A DNA stretch of 8,026 bases from Lachnospiraceae bacterium (GCA_900753685.1 CAAEAB010000118.1:1-8026); one strand, 5' to 3'. Shown: positions 1 to 7,609, numbered from the stretch's first letter. Numbers and translations are program-made. Notes: generated by a model from the letters alone, not told the origin.

Positions 1-1
1 A

Positions 2-1768
2 GGCGCAAGAACAACACCGTCCGTTGTTGCCTTTACAAAGACCGGGGAACGTCTTGTCGGTGAACCTGCAAAACGTCAGGCTGTGACAAATGCAGATAAG
101 ACGATCTCTTCCATTAAGAGACATATGGGCTCCGATTACAGAGTAGCCATTGATGATAAGAAATATTCTCCACAGGAAATTTCCGCAATGATTCTTCAGA
201 AACTGAAAGCAGATGCGGAAAGCTACCTTGGTGAAAAGGTCAGCGAAGCTGTTATTACCGTACCGGCTTACTTCAACGATGCTCAGAGACAGGCTACAAA
301 GGATGCCGGTAAGATTGCCGGTCTTGATGTAAAGCGTATTATCAACGAGCCGACAGCCGCAGCTTTGGCCTATGGTCTTGATAATGAAAATGAACAGAAG
401 ATCATGGTTTATGACCTGGGCGGAGGTACATTCGATGTTTCCGTTATCGAAATCGGCGACGGCGTTATCGAAGTACTGGCAACTTCCGGTGATAACCATC
501 TGGGCGGCGATGACTTTGATAACAAGCTGACCCAGTATATGATCGATGAATTTAAACGCACGGAAGGCGTTGACCTTTCCGGCGATAAGATGGCTATGCA
601 GCGTCTGAAAGAGGCGGCTGAAAAGGCTAAAAAAGAGCTTTCCAGTGCAGCAAATACAAATATTAACTTGCCTTTCATCACGGCAACAGCTGAGGGCGCA
701 AAACATTTTGAAATGAACCTGACCCGTGCAAAATTTGATGAATTGACAGCAGACCTGGTAGAGAGAACGGTTATCCCGGTTCAGAATGCCTTGAGGGATG
801 CCGGTATTACAGCTTCCGAGCTGGCTAAAGTTCTTCTTGTCGGCGGTTCCACACGTATTCCTGCAGTTCAGGATAAGGTTAAACAGCTGACAGGCAAAGA
901 GCCTAGCAAGAACCTGAACCCAGATGAATGTGTAGCCATCGGCGCTTCCATTCAGGGTGGTAAGCTGGCCGGCGATGCAGGCGCAGGAGATATCCTGCTT
1001 CTGGATGTTACGCCATTAACATTGTCCATCGAGACTATGGGCGGCATTGCAACACACCTGATCGAAAGAAATACGACCATTCCTACAAAGAAGAGCCAGA
1101 TTTTCTCCACAGCGGCAGATAATCAGACGGCTGTAGATATCAATGTTGTACAGGGTGAGCGTCAGTTTGCTAAAGATAATAAGAGCCTTGGCCGCTTCCA
1201 GTTAGACGGAATTGCTCCGGCTCCACGTGGAATTCCTCAGATCGAGGTTACATTCGATATCGATGCCAACGGCATTGTTAATGTATCCGCTAAGGATTTA
1301 GGTACAGGAAAAGAGCAGCATATCACGATTACAGCAGGTTCCAACATGTCCGACGCTGAAATTGATAAGGCTGTAAAGGAAGCTGCCGAATTTGAAGCTC
1401 AGGATAAGAAACGTAAAGAGGGCATCGAGGCAAGAAACGATGCGGACGCCATGGTATTCCAGACAGAAAAGGCGTTGAAAGAGGTTGGCGATAAAGTCAG
1501 CGCGGATGATAAAGCAAAGGTTCAGACAGAGATTGATAACCTGAAAGCACTTCTTGAGAGAACAAATATTGACAATATGTCCGATACAGATGTGGATGAG
1601 ATCAAAGCAGCTAAAGAACGGTTGATGGAGTCTGCTCAGGGTGTATTTACAAAGATGTACGAGGCCGCCGGTGCAGCGGGACAGAATGCGGGTCCAAATC
1701 CTTCTCAGGGCGCAAATAACAGCTATCAGGCAGATGATGTGGTTGACGCAGATTATAAAGAAGTGTAA
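2..1768 (+). CDS. dnaK: Molecular chaperone DnaK (Hsp70), 5'-truncated by window edge
   Basis: ATP-dependent cytosolic Hsp70 chaperone that binds unfolded segments and cycles with DnaJ and GrpE. The reading frame is open from base 2, beginning [11 protein letters not shown], the Hsp70 nucleotide-binding domain just after the phosphate-loop strand. By comparison with E. coli DnaK about 31 N-terminal residues lie upstream, giving a full length near 620. Visible in the 588-residue fragment: [12 protein letters not shown] (about 136-147), the third Hsp70 signature [14 protein letters not shown] (about 277-290), the interdomain linker ILLLDV (about 331-336), the substrate-binding domain with [10 protein letters not shown], a helical lid, and an acidic tail ending [11 protein letters not shown]. 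The Gram-negative insert of about 24 residues is absent after MGSDYRV, as expected for Firmicutes. The GTG at base 83 is internal, not the start. Followed by a hairpin and then dnaJ. Any CIRCE/HrcA operator would lie upstream of the window. Identification is essentially certain. Confidence 0.98.
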   Translation, partial: GARTTPSVVAFTKTGERLVGEPAKRQAVTNADKTISSIKRHMGSDYRVAIDDKKYSPQEISAMILQKLKADAESYLGEKVSEAVITVPAYFNDAQRQATKDAGKIAGLDVKRIINEPTAAALAYGLDNENEQKIMVYDLGGGTFDVSVIEIGDGVIEVLATSGDNHLGGDDFDNKLTQYMIDEFKRTEGVDLSGDKMAMQRLKEAAEKAKKELSSAANTNINLPFITATAEGAKHFEMNLTRAKFDELTADLVERTVIPVQNALRDAGITASELAKVLLVGGSTRIPAVQDKVKQLTGKEPSKNLNPDECVAIGASIQGGKLAGDAGAGDILLLDVTPLTLSIETMGGIATHLIERNTTIPTKKSQIFSTAADNQTAVDINVVQGERQFAKDNKSLGRFQLDGIAPAPRGIPQIEVTFDIDANGIVNVSAKDLGTGKEQHITITAGSNMSDAEIDKAVKEAAEFEAQDKKRKEGIEARNDADAMVFQTEKALKEVGDKVSADDKAKVQTEIDNLKALLERTNIDNMSDTDVDEIKAAKERLMESAQGVFTKMYEAAGAAGQNAGPNPSQGANNSYQADDVVDADYKEV

Positions 1769-1800
1769 TATAAACAGAGTTGGTATAACCAAAGACAGAT

Positions 1801-1852
1801 AAAGAGGCTGCTTCGGCTCCGGCAATTAGGCTGGCGCCGGAGCGTCCTCTTT
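1801..1852 (+). terminator. Hairpin in the dnaK-dnaJ gap (partial terminator or mRNA processing/stability element)
   Basis: A two-part stem is visible. The inner arms GCTCCGGC (1816-1823) and GCCGGAGC (1836-1843) pair perfectly around a 12-nt loop. The outer arms AAAGAGG (1801-1807) and CCTCTTT (1846-1852) also pair, separated from the inner stem by an asymmetric internal loop. Only three U residues end the 3' arm, so termination on the + strand is probably incomplete. No convincing -35/-10 pair for a separate dnaJ promoter lies between here and dnaJ. I infer an attenuating or 3'-protecting hairpin that keeps DnaK more abundant than the downstream products. Confidence 0.6.
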
Positions 1853-1867
1853 CGCTACGTTATAAAA

Positions 1868-1876
1868 GAAGGTGAT
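1868..1876 (+). promoter_or_regulatory. dnaJ ribosome binding site
   Basis: GAAGGTGAT closely matches the complement of the 16S rRNA 3' end and ends about 5 nt before the ATG at 1882. It fixes that ATG as the start: a TTG at 1876, two codons upstream in the same frame, overlaps the site itself and cannot be used with it. Confidence 0.8.
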
Positions 1877-1881
1877 TGGAT

Positions 1882-3096
1882 ATGGCAGAGACGAAAAGAG
1901 ATTATTATGAGGTCCTGGGTGTGTCAAAGTCGGCCACAGATGACGAATTAAAAAAGGCATATCGTAAGCTGGCGAAAAAGTACCATCCGGATACAAATCC
2001 TGGAGATAAAGAAGCAGAAGCAAAATTCAAGGAAGCATCGGAAGCCTATGCAGTATTAAGCGATGCGGAAAAACGTCGTCAGTATGACCAGTTTGGTCAT
2101 GCGGCCTTTGAACAGGGTGGCGGTGGAGCCGGTGGATTCGGCGGCTTTGACTTTAATGCGGCAGATATGGGCGATATTTTCGGTGATATTTTTGGCGATT
2201 TCTTCGGCGGCGGCCGGAGCAGCCGGGGCGGTGCTTACAATGGTCCGATGCAGGGAGCAAATGTACGGATTAACGTAAGGATATCCTTTATGGAAGCCGT
2301 ATTCGGTGTGAATAAGAAATTTGAGATGAATTTAAAGGACGAATGTCCGCATTGTCATGGAAGCGGCGCAAAACCGGGAACTCAGCCACAGACCTGCAGC
2401 AAGTGCGGCGGTAAGGGCCAGGTTGTTTATACACAGCAGTCCCTATTCGGCATGGTGAGAAATGTTCAGACCTGTCCGGATTGCCACGGAACAGGTAAAA
2501 TTATTAAGGATAAATGCCCGGACTGCGGAGGCACCGGCTATATTCGGAATAAGAAGACCATCGAAGTATCCATACCGGCCGGTATTGACGACGGACAGAG
2601 CGTACGTGTCCGCGGTAAAGGCGAGCCGGGAATCCATGGCGGAGCCCGGGGAGATCTGCTTGTCAATGTGAGCGTTGATCGTCATCCAGTTTTCCGCCGT
2701 CAAGAATATGATATTTATTCAACGATGCCGATTTCCTTTGTTCAGGCGGCGCTGGGTGGAGAGATTACTATTAAAACAGTGGACGGCGATGTGACCCAGA
2801 CGATCAAGGCCGGAACTCAGACAGATACAAGGATTCGCCTGAAGGGCAAGGGAGTTCCGACGATTCGGAATAAAAATATCCGCGGCGACCATTATGTCAC
2901 ATTGGTCGTACAGGTTCCGGAGAAATTGAACAATGAGCAGAAAGAGTTGCTTCGCAAGTTTGATGATTCTTTAAAGGGAATCCGCCCGCAGGAAAGCAAA
3001 TCGGAAAAAACCGAAGAGCCGAAGGGTAAAGAAGGTAAAAAGAAAAAGAGCTTTATGGACAAAGTCAAAGAAGCCTTTGACGATTTGGATGAATAG
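1882..3096 (+). CDS. dnaJ: Co-chaperone DnaJ (Hsp40, type I)
   Basis: J-domain co-chaperone that stimulates DnaK ATP hydrolysis and hands substrates to it. The 404-residue protein shows the full type I order: J domain (about 6-70) with HPD at 35-37; a Gly/Phe-rich segment (about 75-115) with repeated GDIFGD units; a zinc-binding region with all four CxxCxGxG repeats intact (Cys 155/158, 172/175, 198/201, 212/215); then the two C-terminal beta domains. The C-terminus (about 370-404) is a Lys/Glu-rich extension that makes the protein slightly longer than E. coli DnaJ, which is 376 residues. The ATG at 1882 is chosen because it follows a strong ribosome binding site and starts [14 protein letters not shown], right for the family. 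It lies 113 nt after dnaK across a hairpin and 19 nt before prmA. No residue needed for function appears to be missing. Confidence 0.97.
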   Translation: MAETKRDYYEVLGVSKSATDDELKKAYRKLAKKYHPDTNPGDKEAEAKFKEASEAYAVLSDAEKRRQYDQFGHAAFEQGGGGAGGFGGFDFNAADMGDIFGDIFGDFFGGGRSSRGGAYNGPMQGANVRINVRISFMEAVFGVNKKFEMNLKDECPHCHGSGAKPGTQPQTCSKCGGKGQVVYTQQSLFGMVRNVQTCPDCHGTGKIIKDKCPDCGGTGYIRNKKTIEVSIPAGIDDGQSVRVRGKGEPGIHGGARGDLLVNVSVDRHPVFRRQEYDIYSTMPISFVQAALGGEITIKTVDGDVTQTIKAGTQTDTRIRLKGKGVPTIRNKNIRGDHYVTLVVQVPEKLNNEQKELLRKFDDSLKGIRPQESKSEKTEEPKGKEGKKKKSFMDKVKEAFDDLDE

Positions 3097-3115
3097 TGTG
3101 AGGATTTAGATTTAT

Positions 3116-4069
3116 ATGAAATGGAATAAGTATCGTTTGGCAACCACCACAGAAGCGGTGGATTTGATCAGTTATACACTGGCAGAAATGGGGATTGAAG
3201 GCATCGAGATTGAAGATAAAGTACCCCTTTCTGAGGAAGATAAAAAGCGGATGTTTATCGATCTGCTTCCGGATTTGGAGGAGGACGACGGTAAAGCCTA
3301 TGTTTCCTTTTATATCGAACCGGAAAAAGACCACGATTCCACTTTGGAAGAGGTGCTGGCGGCTGTCCGGGAATTGGCAGATTTTGTGGATATCGGAGAG
3401 GCAACCATTGAAAAATCACAGACAGAAGATATCGACTGGATGAATAATTGGAAGAAATACTGGAAACCTTTCAAGGTAGATGAACATATTATTATCAAGC
3501 CAACCTGGGAAACGGTGGAGGATGTTCCGGAGGATACACTTGTAGTGGAACTGGATCCGGGAACGGCCTTTGGAACGGGTACCCATCATACAACCCGTCT
3601 GTGCATTACCCAGTTGAAGAAATACATGCAGTCTGGGCAGACAATTCTGGACGTGGGCTGCGGCAGCGGTATTTTGTCTATTATTGCTCTGCTTCTCGGG
3701 GCAAAAGAAGCAACAGCCACCGATGTGGACATTCATGCGGTGGAAGCAGCGATGGAAAATGCCTGTGTGAATCATATAGAAAGCGATGTTTATACGGTAC
3801 TTACAGGAGATGTTATTTCTGATGCGGACTTCCGTCATCAGGTGGGCGAACATAAATTTGACATGGTTTTAGCCAATATTTTTGCTGAAATCATCATTCC
3901 GTTAAGCGGCGTTGTCAAAGAGATGATGAAGCCGGGCGCTCTTTTCATAACCTCCGGCATTATCGACGAACGGGAAGAGGATGTAAGAAAAGCTTTGTCA
4001 GAGAACGGATTTGAGATTATGGAAGTAACCCATTCCGGCGGCTGGGTATCCTTTACGGCAAAGGCCTAG
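3116..4069 (+). CDS. prmA: Ribosomal protein L11 methyltransferase PrmA
   Basis: SAM-dependent enzyme that methylates lysines and the N-terminus of ribosomal protein L11. It is 317 residues, close to family length. The N-terminal part (about 1-110) resembles the L11-recognition domain. Next come the PrmA hallmark DPGTAFGTGTHHTTR (147-161), Rossmann motif I LDVGCGSGILSI (178-189), the acidic end of strand 2 at ATDVD (D203/D205), and the catalytic-region motif ANIFAEII (253-260). A GAGGA ribosome binding site at 3100-3104 precedes the ATG by about 11 nt. It follows dnaJ by 19 nt and precedes rsmE by 15 nt, the same order as in the B. subtilis dnaK operon, where it is yqeT. It probably depends on readthrough from dnaK/dnaJ, since no internal promoter is visible. 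Confidence 0.96.
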   Translation: MKWNKYRLATTTEAVDLISYTLAEMGIEGIEIEDKVPLSEEDKKRMFIDLLPDLEEDDGKAYVSFYIEPEKDHDSTLEEVLAAVRELADFVDIGEATIEKSQTEDIDWMNNWKKYWKPFKVDEHIIIKPTWETVEDVPEDTLVVELDPGTAFGTGTHHTTRLCITQLKKYMQSGQTILDVGCGSGILSIIALLLGAKEATATDVDIHAVEAAMENACVNHIESDVYTVLTGDVISDADFRHQVGEHKFDMVLANIFAEIIIPLSGVVKEMMKPGALFITSGIIDEREEDVRKALSENGFEIMEVTHSGGWVSFTAKA

Positions 4070-4084
4070 ATTGGAGAAAATCTG

Positions 4085-4825
4085 ATGCCGAGATTTTTTG
4101 TAGACCCGTCGCAGGTACAGGAGAACTGTATTGTGATTCAGGGAAATGATGTAAACCATATAAGAAATGTCCTCCGGATGCGTCCGGGGGACGAATTGTC
4201 ATTAAGCGATGGCCAGGGAATGGATTATTTTTGCCGTATTTTGTCGATAGAGCGGGATGAAGTGCGCCTTTCCATCGAAAATTCCTGGAAATCCTATGTG
4301 GAGCTGCCGGTAAAGCTTTATCTTTTTCAGGGACTTCCGAAGGCAGATAAGATGGAATTTATTATTCAGAAAGCCGTGGAGCTGGGAGTCTATGAGATTA
4401 TTCCTGTGCGGACGAACCGGGTTATCGTGAAATTGGATGAAAAAAAAGAAGCGAAGAAGATTGCCCGCTGGCAGCAGATTGCCGAGGGTGGAGCCAAGCA
4501 GTCGGGCCGGGGAAGGATTCCGGAGGTGAAACCGGTGATGGCTCTTTCGGAAGCGCTGACTTATGCCAAAAACCTGGAGGGAGTTCTTATTCCTTATGAA
4601 AAAGCGGAGGGAATCGGGAAAACCCGGGAAATCATCGGTGGCTTAAAGGGCAAAAAATCCGTCGGTATTTTTATCGGGCCGGAGGGCGGCTTTGATGAAA
4701 AAGAGGTGGAGGCGGCGATGGAAGCCGGGGCGCTGCCGGTGACTCTTGGAAAACGTATTTTAAGGACAGAGACGGCGGGACTGGCCATGTTGTCTGTACT
4801 GATGTTTGAATTTGAAGAGGAATAA
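4085..4825 (+). CDS. rsmE: 16S rRNA (uracil(1498)-N(3))-methyltransferase RsmE
   Basis: SPOUT-family enzyme that makes m3U1498 in 16S rRNA, near the decoding site, with SAM as methyl donor. The 246-residue product has a PUA-like N-terminal RNA-binding domain (about 1-70, including NHIRNVLRMRPGDEL at 24-38) and the trefoil-knot methyltransferase domain. Diagnostic motifs are KADKMEFIIQKAVELG (86-101), GGAKQSGRGRIPEV (135-148), IGPEGGF (197-203) and the knot loop LGKRILRTETAGLAML (221-236). Start ATG at 4085 has GGAG at 4073-4076. It corresponds to yqeU in the B. subtilis dnaK operon. The stop is one base from the start of the following cysteine desulfurase, which suggests translational coupling. 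Length and motifs are complete. Confidence 0.96.
   Translation: MPRFFVDPSQVQENCIVIQGNDVNHIRNVLRMRPGDELSLSDGQGMDYFCRILSIERDEVRLSIENSWKSYVELPVKLYLFQGLPKADKMEFIIQKAVELGVYEIIPVRTNRVIVKLDEKKEAKKIARWQQIAEGGAKQSGRGRIPEVKPVMALSEALTYAKNLEGVLIPYEKAEGIGKTREIIGGLKGKKSVGIFIGPEGGFDEKEVEAAMEAGALPVTLGKRILRTETAGLAMLSVLMFEFEEE
4816..4821 (+). promoter_or_regulatory. Ribosome binding site of the cysteine desulfurase, inside the end of rsmE
   Basis: AGAGGA lies in the last codons of rsmE, 5 nt before the ATG at 4827. It supports that ATG over a TTG at 4806 that opens the same frame seven codons upstream and lacks a comparable site. Confidence 0.65.
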
Positions 4826-4826
4826 T

Positions 4827-6047
4827 ATGGAAATCAATTTGGGCCACAGCGCCGTTACAAAAGAAATATATTTGGATAATGCTGCGACGACAAGAGTATA
4901 TCCTTCCGTGTGTGAAAAGATGGTCGAAGTGATGTCAAGGGATTATGGAAATCCCTCTTCCCTGCATATGAAAGGCTTTACTGCGGAGCAGTATGTAAAG
5001 GAAGCACGGAAAAGGATTGCCTCTGTTCTCAAGGTGGATGAAAAAGAAATCGTTTTTACTTCCGGTGGTACCGAGTCCAATAATATGGCCATCATCGGCG
5101 CGGCGATGGCAAATAAACGGCGGGGGAAACATCTGATTACTACTTCCATTGAACATGCCTCGGTATATAATCCCTTTATCTGGCTGGAGGAACAGGGATT
5201 TGAAGTGACCTATCTTCCGGTGGACTGTCACGGTGTCGTCTCCTTGGAAGCTTTGGAAAAAGCGCTCAGAGATGATACCATTCTCGTGTCGGTTATGGCC
5301 GTTAATAATGAGATTGGCACAGTTCAGCCTCTGGATGATATAGGGGCTGTGATTAAGAAAAAAAGCCCGGAAATTCTTTTTCATGTAGATGGGATTCAGG
5401 GCTTTGGAAAAATCGAAATTTATCCGTCAAAGCTTTGGATTGATTTGATGTCTGTCAGCGGACATAAGCTGCACGGTCCGAAGGGAATCGGGTTCTTATA
5501 CATTAAAAATAAAGTGAAGGTTCGGCCGTTGATTTTGGGTGGCGGCCAGCAGAAGGATATGCGTTCTGGGACAGAGAACGTTCCGGGAATCGCAGGCCTT
5601 GGCGAAGCGGTGCATCAGGTTTTTAAAAACTTTTCTGAAAAGCAGGAACGACTGTATGTACTCAGAGAACAGTTTGTTGACCGACTGGAGCAGATGGAAG
5701 GCGTTCGGGTGAACGGTTTTCCTCATCGGGCATCCGAAAGAAATCTTCATCAGGGAGCGGCCCCCCATGTGGTGAGCGCCAGCTTTGAGAACATTCGCGC
5801 CGAGGTGCTTTTACACGCGCTGGAAGAGCGGGGGATTTATGTATCCTCCGGTTCAGCTTGTTCTTCCAATCATCCGGCCATCAGCGGGACACTCAGAGCT
5901 GTCGGTGTAGAAAAAAAATATTTGGACGCGACAATTCGGTTCAGTATGTGTTATGATACTACGGAGGAAGAATTACAGACCTGCTGTGAAGCGCTGGAAG
6001 CTTTGCTGCCAATGCTGCGCAGGTTCACGCGGGGAGGAAAAAGATAA
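4827..6047 (+). CDS. nifZ: Cysteine desulfurase (NifS/IscS-like, probably the ThiI-dedicated NifZ type)
   Basis: PLP-dependent enzyme that takes sulfur from L-cysteine as an active-site persulfide, releasing alanine. Key residues of the 406-aa protein: YLDNAATT (15-22), SGGTESNN (79-86), the PLP-stacking His in SIEHASV (H110), NNEIGTVQP (160-168), HVDGIQ (186-191), the PLP-binding Lys in SGHKLHGPKGIGF (K214), RSGTENV (246-252), and the catalytic Cys in SGSACSS (C345). The long catalytic-loop context and SGSACSS place it with group I (IscS/NifS), not SufS. The end overlaps thiI by one base, and no iscU- or iscR-like gene is adjacent, so I infer that its main acceptor is ThiI, as for NifZ of B. 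subtilis. A general Fe-S role cannot be excluded. Minor oddities: Gly in HVDGIQ where Ala is usual, and Cys residues at 375, 386 and 387 near the C-terminus. Confidence 0.9.
   Translation: MEINLGHSAVTKEIYLDNAATTRVYPSVCEKMVEVMSRDYGNPSSLHMKGFTAEQYVKEARKRIASVLKVDEKEIVFTSGGTESNNMAIIGAAMANKRRGKHLITTSIEHASVYNPFIWLEEQGFEVTYLPVDCHGVVSLEALEKALRDDTILVSVMAVNNEIGTVQPLDDIGAVIKKKSPEILFHVDGIQGFGKIEIYPSKLWIDLMSVSGHKLHGPKGIGFLYIKNKVKVRPLILGGGQQKDMRSGTENVPGIAGLGEAVHQVFKNFSEKQERLYVLREQFVDRLEQMEGVRVNGFPHRASERNLHQGAAPHVVSASFENIRAEVLLHALEERGIYVSSGSACSSNHPAISGTLRAVGVEKKYLDATIRFSMCYDTTEEELQTCCEALEALLPMLRRFTRGGKR
6031..6038 (+). promoter_or_regulatory. thiI ribosome binding site within the desulfurase 3' end
   Basis: GGGGAGGA is a strong site 8 nt before the thiI ATG at 6047. 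The junction is TAATG, with the desulfurase stop and the thiI start sharing base 6047. This is typical of translational coupling between partner proteins. Confidence 0.75.
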
Positions 6048-7231
6048 TGTTTAAAGCCTTTTTAATAAAATATGGTGAAATTGGTATTAAAGGTAAGAAC
6101 CGTTACCTTTTTGAGGATGCTCTAATCAAACAGATTAAATATGCGCTGAAGGATGCGGATGCCTTTGAGGTGACAAAACAGCAGGGGCGTATCTACGTCC
6201 ATATGCTTGAGGCTTATGATTATGATGAGGTTGTGGCGGCACTGACCAGGGTATTCGGCATTGTGGCGATTTGCCCGGTGGTGATTTGTGACGATCCATC
6301 CTGGGATAATTTAACAAAAGTGGTGGGAGACTACATGGATGAAGCCTATGAAGACAAGCATTTTACCTTCAAAGTGGATTCTAGACGGGCTGATAAGCGT
6401 TATCCGAAGCAGTCTATGGAGATTAATGCGGATATGGGTGAATATCTTCTGGACCGCTTCCCTGAAATGTCGGTGAATGTTCATAAACCGGATGTTATGC
6501 TGAATATTGAAATTCGTGAAAAGACCTACATTTATTCAAAAAGTATTAAGGGGCCGGGCGGTATGCCGGTAGGAACCAATGGAAAAGCCATGCTGCTTTT
6601 ATCCGGCGGCATCGATAGTCCGGTGGCCGGATATATGATCGCAAAGCGAGGCGTTGTTATTGACGCAACCTATTTTCATGCGCCGCCATATACCAGTGAG
6701 CGGGCCAAACAGAAGGTTGTGGACCTGGCGCGGATTGTAGCCAGATACGCAGGACCGATTCGTCTGAATATCATTAACTTTACAGACATTCAGCTGGCGA
6801 TTTATGAGAAGTGTCCCCATGATGAATTGACAATCATTATGCGCCGCTATATGATGCGGATTGCGGAGCAGATTGCCAGAGAGGACGGGGCGCTTGGTCT
6901 GATTACCGGTGAAAGCATTGGTCAGGTGGCCAGTCAAACTCTTCAGAGTCTGGCAGCTACCAACGCGGTATGCACGATGCCGGTATTTCGTCCGGTCATT
7001 GGTTTTGATAAAAATGATATTGTGGAAATATCTGAGCAGATTGGCGCTTTTGAGACATCGATTCAGCCATATGAAGACTGTTGTACGATTTTCGTTGCGA
7101 AACATCCGGTGACTAAGCCAAATATTCGGGTGATTGAACGTTCCGAACATCATTTGGCAGATATTATCGACGATATGATGGACGAGGCTGTACGCAGTCG
7201 CGAAGTGATTCTTTGCGAGTCGGATATTTAA
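6047..7231 (+). CDS. thiI: tRNA 4-thiouridine synthase ThiI (short form without rhodanese domain)
   Basis: Adenylates tRNA uridine 8 and replaces its oxygen with sulfur to give s4U8. Long forms also serve thiamine thiazole synthesis. The 394 residues comprise an N-terminal ferredoxin-like part (KYGEIGIKGKNRYLFE, about 8-23), a THUMP RNA-binding domain (to about residue 165), and a PP-loop pyrophosphatase domain with LLLSGGIDSPVAGYMIAKRG (183-202), TGESIGQVASQT (287-298) and YEDCCTIFVAKHP (342-354). Cys345 aligns with the E. coli residue Cys344 that takes part in sulfur transfer. The C-terminal rhodanese domain that carries the persulfide in E. coli ThiI (482 aa) is absent, as in Bacillus, so the adjacent desulfurase likely supplies sulfur directly. 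It is the last gene of the co-directional block. A degenerate copy of its final 25 bases follows the stop. Confidence 0.96.
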   Translation: MFKAFLIKYGEIGIKGKNRYLFEDALIKQIKYALKDADAFEVTKQQGRIYVHMLEAYDYDEVVAALTRVFGIVAICPVVICDDPSWDNLTKVVGDYMDEAYEDKHFTFKVDSRRADKRYPKQSMEINADMGEYLLDRFPEMSVNVHKPDVMLNIEIREKTYIYSKSIKGPGGMPVGTNGKAMLLLSGGIDSPVAGYMIAKRGVVIDATYFHAPPYTSERAKQKVVDLARIVARYAGPIRLNIINFTDIQLAIYEKCPHDELTIIMRRYMMRIAEQIAREDGALGLITGESIGQVASQTLQSLAATNAVCTMPVFRPVIGFDKNDIVEISEQIGAFETSIQPYEDCCTIFVAKHPVTKPNIRVIERSEHHLADIIDDMMDEAVRSREVILCESDI

Positions 7232-7258
7232 ATATTCTCTGCGAACCGGATGCTTAAA
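7208..7258 (+). repeat. Imperfect tandem duplication of the thiI 3' end
   Basis: Bases 7208-7232 and 7234-7258 match at 20 of 25 positions with a 26-bp period. The first copy encodes the last thiI codons, ILCESDI-stop. Read from its equivalent position, the second would encode ILCEPDA-stop, with two of the five differences synonymous in that reading. The second copy is downstream of the stop and out of phase, so it is not translated with ThiI. It looks like an old local duplication. Confidence 0.6.
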
Positions 7259-7309
7259 AATAAAAAAGGGGCTGCGCATTACTGGCAGTTACCAGTTTGC
7301 GGCAGCCCT
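7256..7309 (-). terminator. Rho-independent terminator of the HPr-like gene, also ends thiI transcripts
   Basis: GGGCTGC (7269-7275) pairs with GCAGCCC (7302-7308). The stem continues through GC/GC with one bulged base and then ACTGG (7281-7285) with CCAGT (7292-7296), leaving a six-base loop. Read on the minus strand, the hairpin is followed by UUUUUUAUUUUU (7267 down to 7256), a strong U-tract 14 bases past the HPr-like stop. Read on the plus strand the 3' side is CUUCAUUCAUUUC, a poor U-tract, so thiI termination here may be leaky. Confidence 0.88.
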
Positions 7310-7322
7310 TCATTCATTTCAT

Positions 7323-7553
7323 CTATTGAACAAGGAATGGCTTTAAGCTTTCCAGGATTTCGGTATCATCATCATTGTAAATGGTCAGGTCTATTGGTTT
7401 GGATAAATCCAGACTAAATATTCCCATAATTGATTTGGCATCAATGACAAACCGGCCGGATACGAGATCGAATTCGGCGTTAAATCTATTTACGGAATGA
7501 ACAAACGCCCTTACTTTATCAACGGAGTTAAGATTAATTTGTACGGTGTGCAT
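7323..7553 (-). CDS. HPr-like (Crh-like) protein lacking the His-15 phosphorylation site
   Basis: 76-residue cytosolic protein with an HPr-type sequence. The segment FNAEFDLVSGRFVIDAKSIM (24-43) and the following GIFSLDL align without gaps to the HPr stretch leading into the Ser-46 motif, which makes Ser41 the counterpart of Ser-46, the HPr kinase/phosphorylase site. The same alignment puts Ser10, Asp12 and Lys13 where HPr has His-15, Arg-17 and Pro-18, so the protein cannot take phosphate from Enzyme I at that position. It is also slightly shorter than typical HPr (about 85-88 aa). Crh of B. subtilis likewise lost His-15 and kept Ser-46, so a regulatory role is plausible; a fold relative with no link to sugar uptake is the alternative. 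Start ATG (7553-7551) follows AGGGAGG with 8-nt spacing. The gene faces thiI across a shared terminator and diverges from mtaB. No other PTS gene is visible. Confidence 0.8.
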   Translation of the reverse strand: MHTVQINLNSVDKVRAFVHSVNRFNAEFDLVSGRFVIDAKSIMGIFSLDLSKPIDLTIYNDDDTEILESLKPFLVQ

Positions 7554-7561
7554 CGGAAAAA

Positions 7562-7567
7562 CCTCCC
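7562..7567 (-). promoter_or_regulatory. Ribosome binding site of the HPr-like gene
   Basis: On the minus strand this reads GGGAGG, 8 nt before the ATG. It is a strong site that confirms the small gene is translated from 7553. Confidence 0.8.
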
Positions 7568-7609
7568 TATGATATAATGTTAGCTATTATTTTGTATAGT
7601 TATATCATA
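7568..7609. repeat. 10-bp inverted repeat overlapping the HPr-like promoter (possible operator)
   Basis: TATGATATAA (7568-7577) and TTATATCATA (7600-7609) are perfect inverted copies separated by 22 bp, with arm centres 32 bp apart, close to three helical turns. One arm covers the -10 box and the other lies just upstream of the ribosome binding site in the leader. Since the predicted transcript starts inside the repeat, a DNA operator is more likely than an RNA hairpin. The region is very AT-rich, so chance cannot be excluded. Confidence 0.45.

Noticed and set aside
83..85. GTG as the start of dnaK
   Set aside because: The frame is open back to base 2 and the upstream residues [11 protein letters not shown] are conserved DnaK sequence, so the gene starts before the window.
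1780..1792. Small palindrome TTGGT-ATA-ACCAA after the dnaK stop
   Set aside because: It has a five-pair stem with a three-base loop, too weak to call a regulatory element beside the larger hairpin downstream.
1298..1825. 175-codon open frame on the minus strand opposite the dnaK end
   Set aside because: It lies antisense to conserved dnaK coding sequence, and its translation shows no recognisable domain.
1861..1866. TATAAA before dnaJ as a -10 box
   Set aside because: The bases 17 bp upstream are the GC-rich arm of the hairpin, nothing like a -35 box.
1876..1881. TTG start for dnaJ
   Set aside because: It overlaps the ribosome binding site. The ATG at 1882 gives correct spacing and the expected DnaJ N-terminus.
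4806..4826. TTG start for the cysteine desulfurase inside rsmE
   Set aside because: The ATG at 4827 has AGAGGA 5 nt upstream, and the extra seven residues have no counterpart in the family.
6599..7279. 226-codon open frame on the minus strand opposite thiI
   Set aside because: It overlaps the conserved PP-loop domain of thiI and runs into the terminator hairpin. The translation looks like shadow sequence.
7573..7578. Perfect TATAAT on the + strand as an mtaB promoter
   Set aside because: No acceptable -35 box lies 16-18 bp upstream, and the hexamer is part of the inverted repeat at the opposing promoter.
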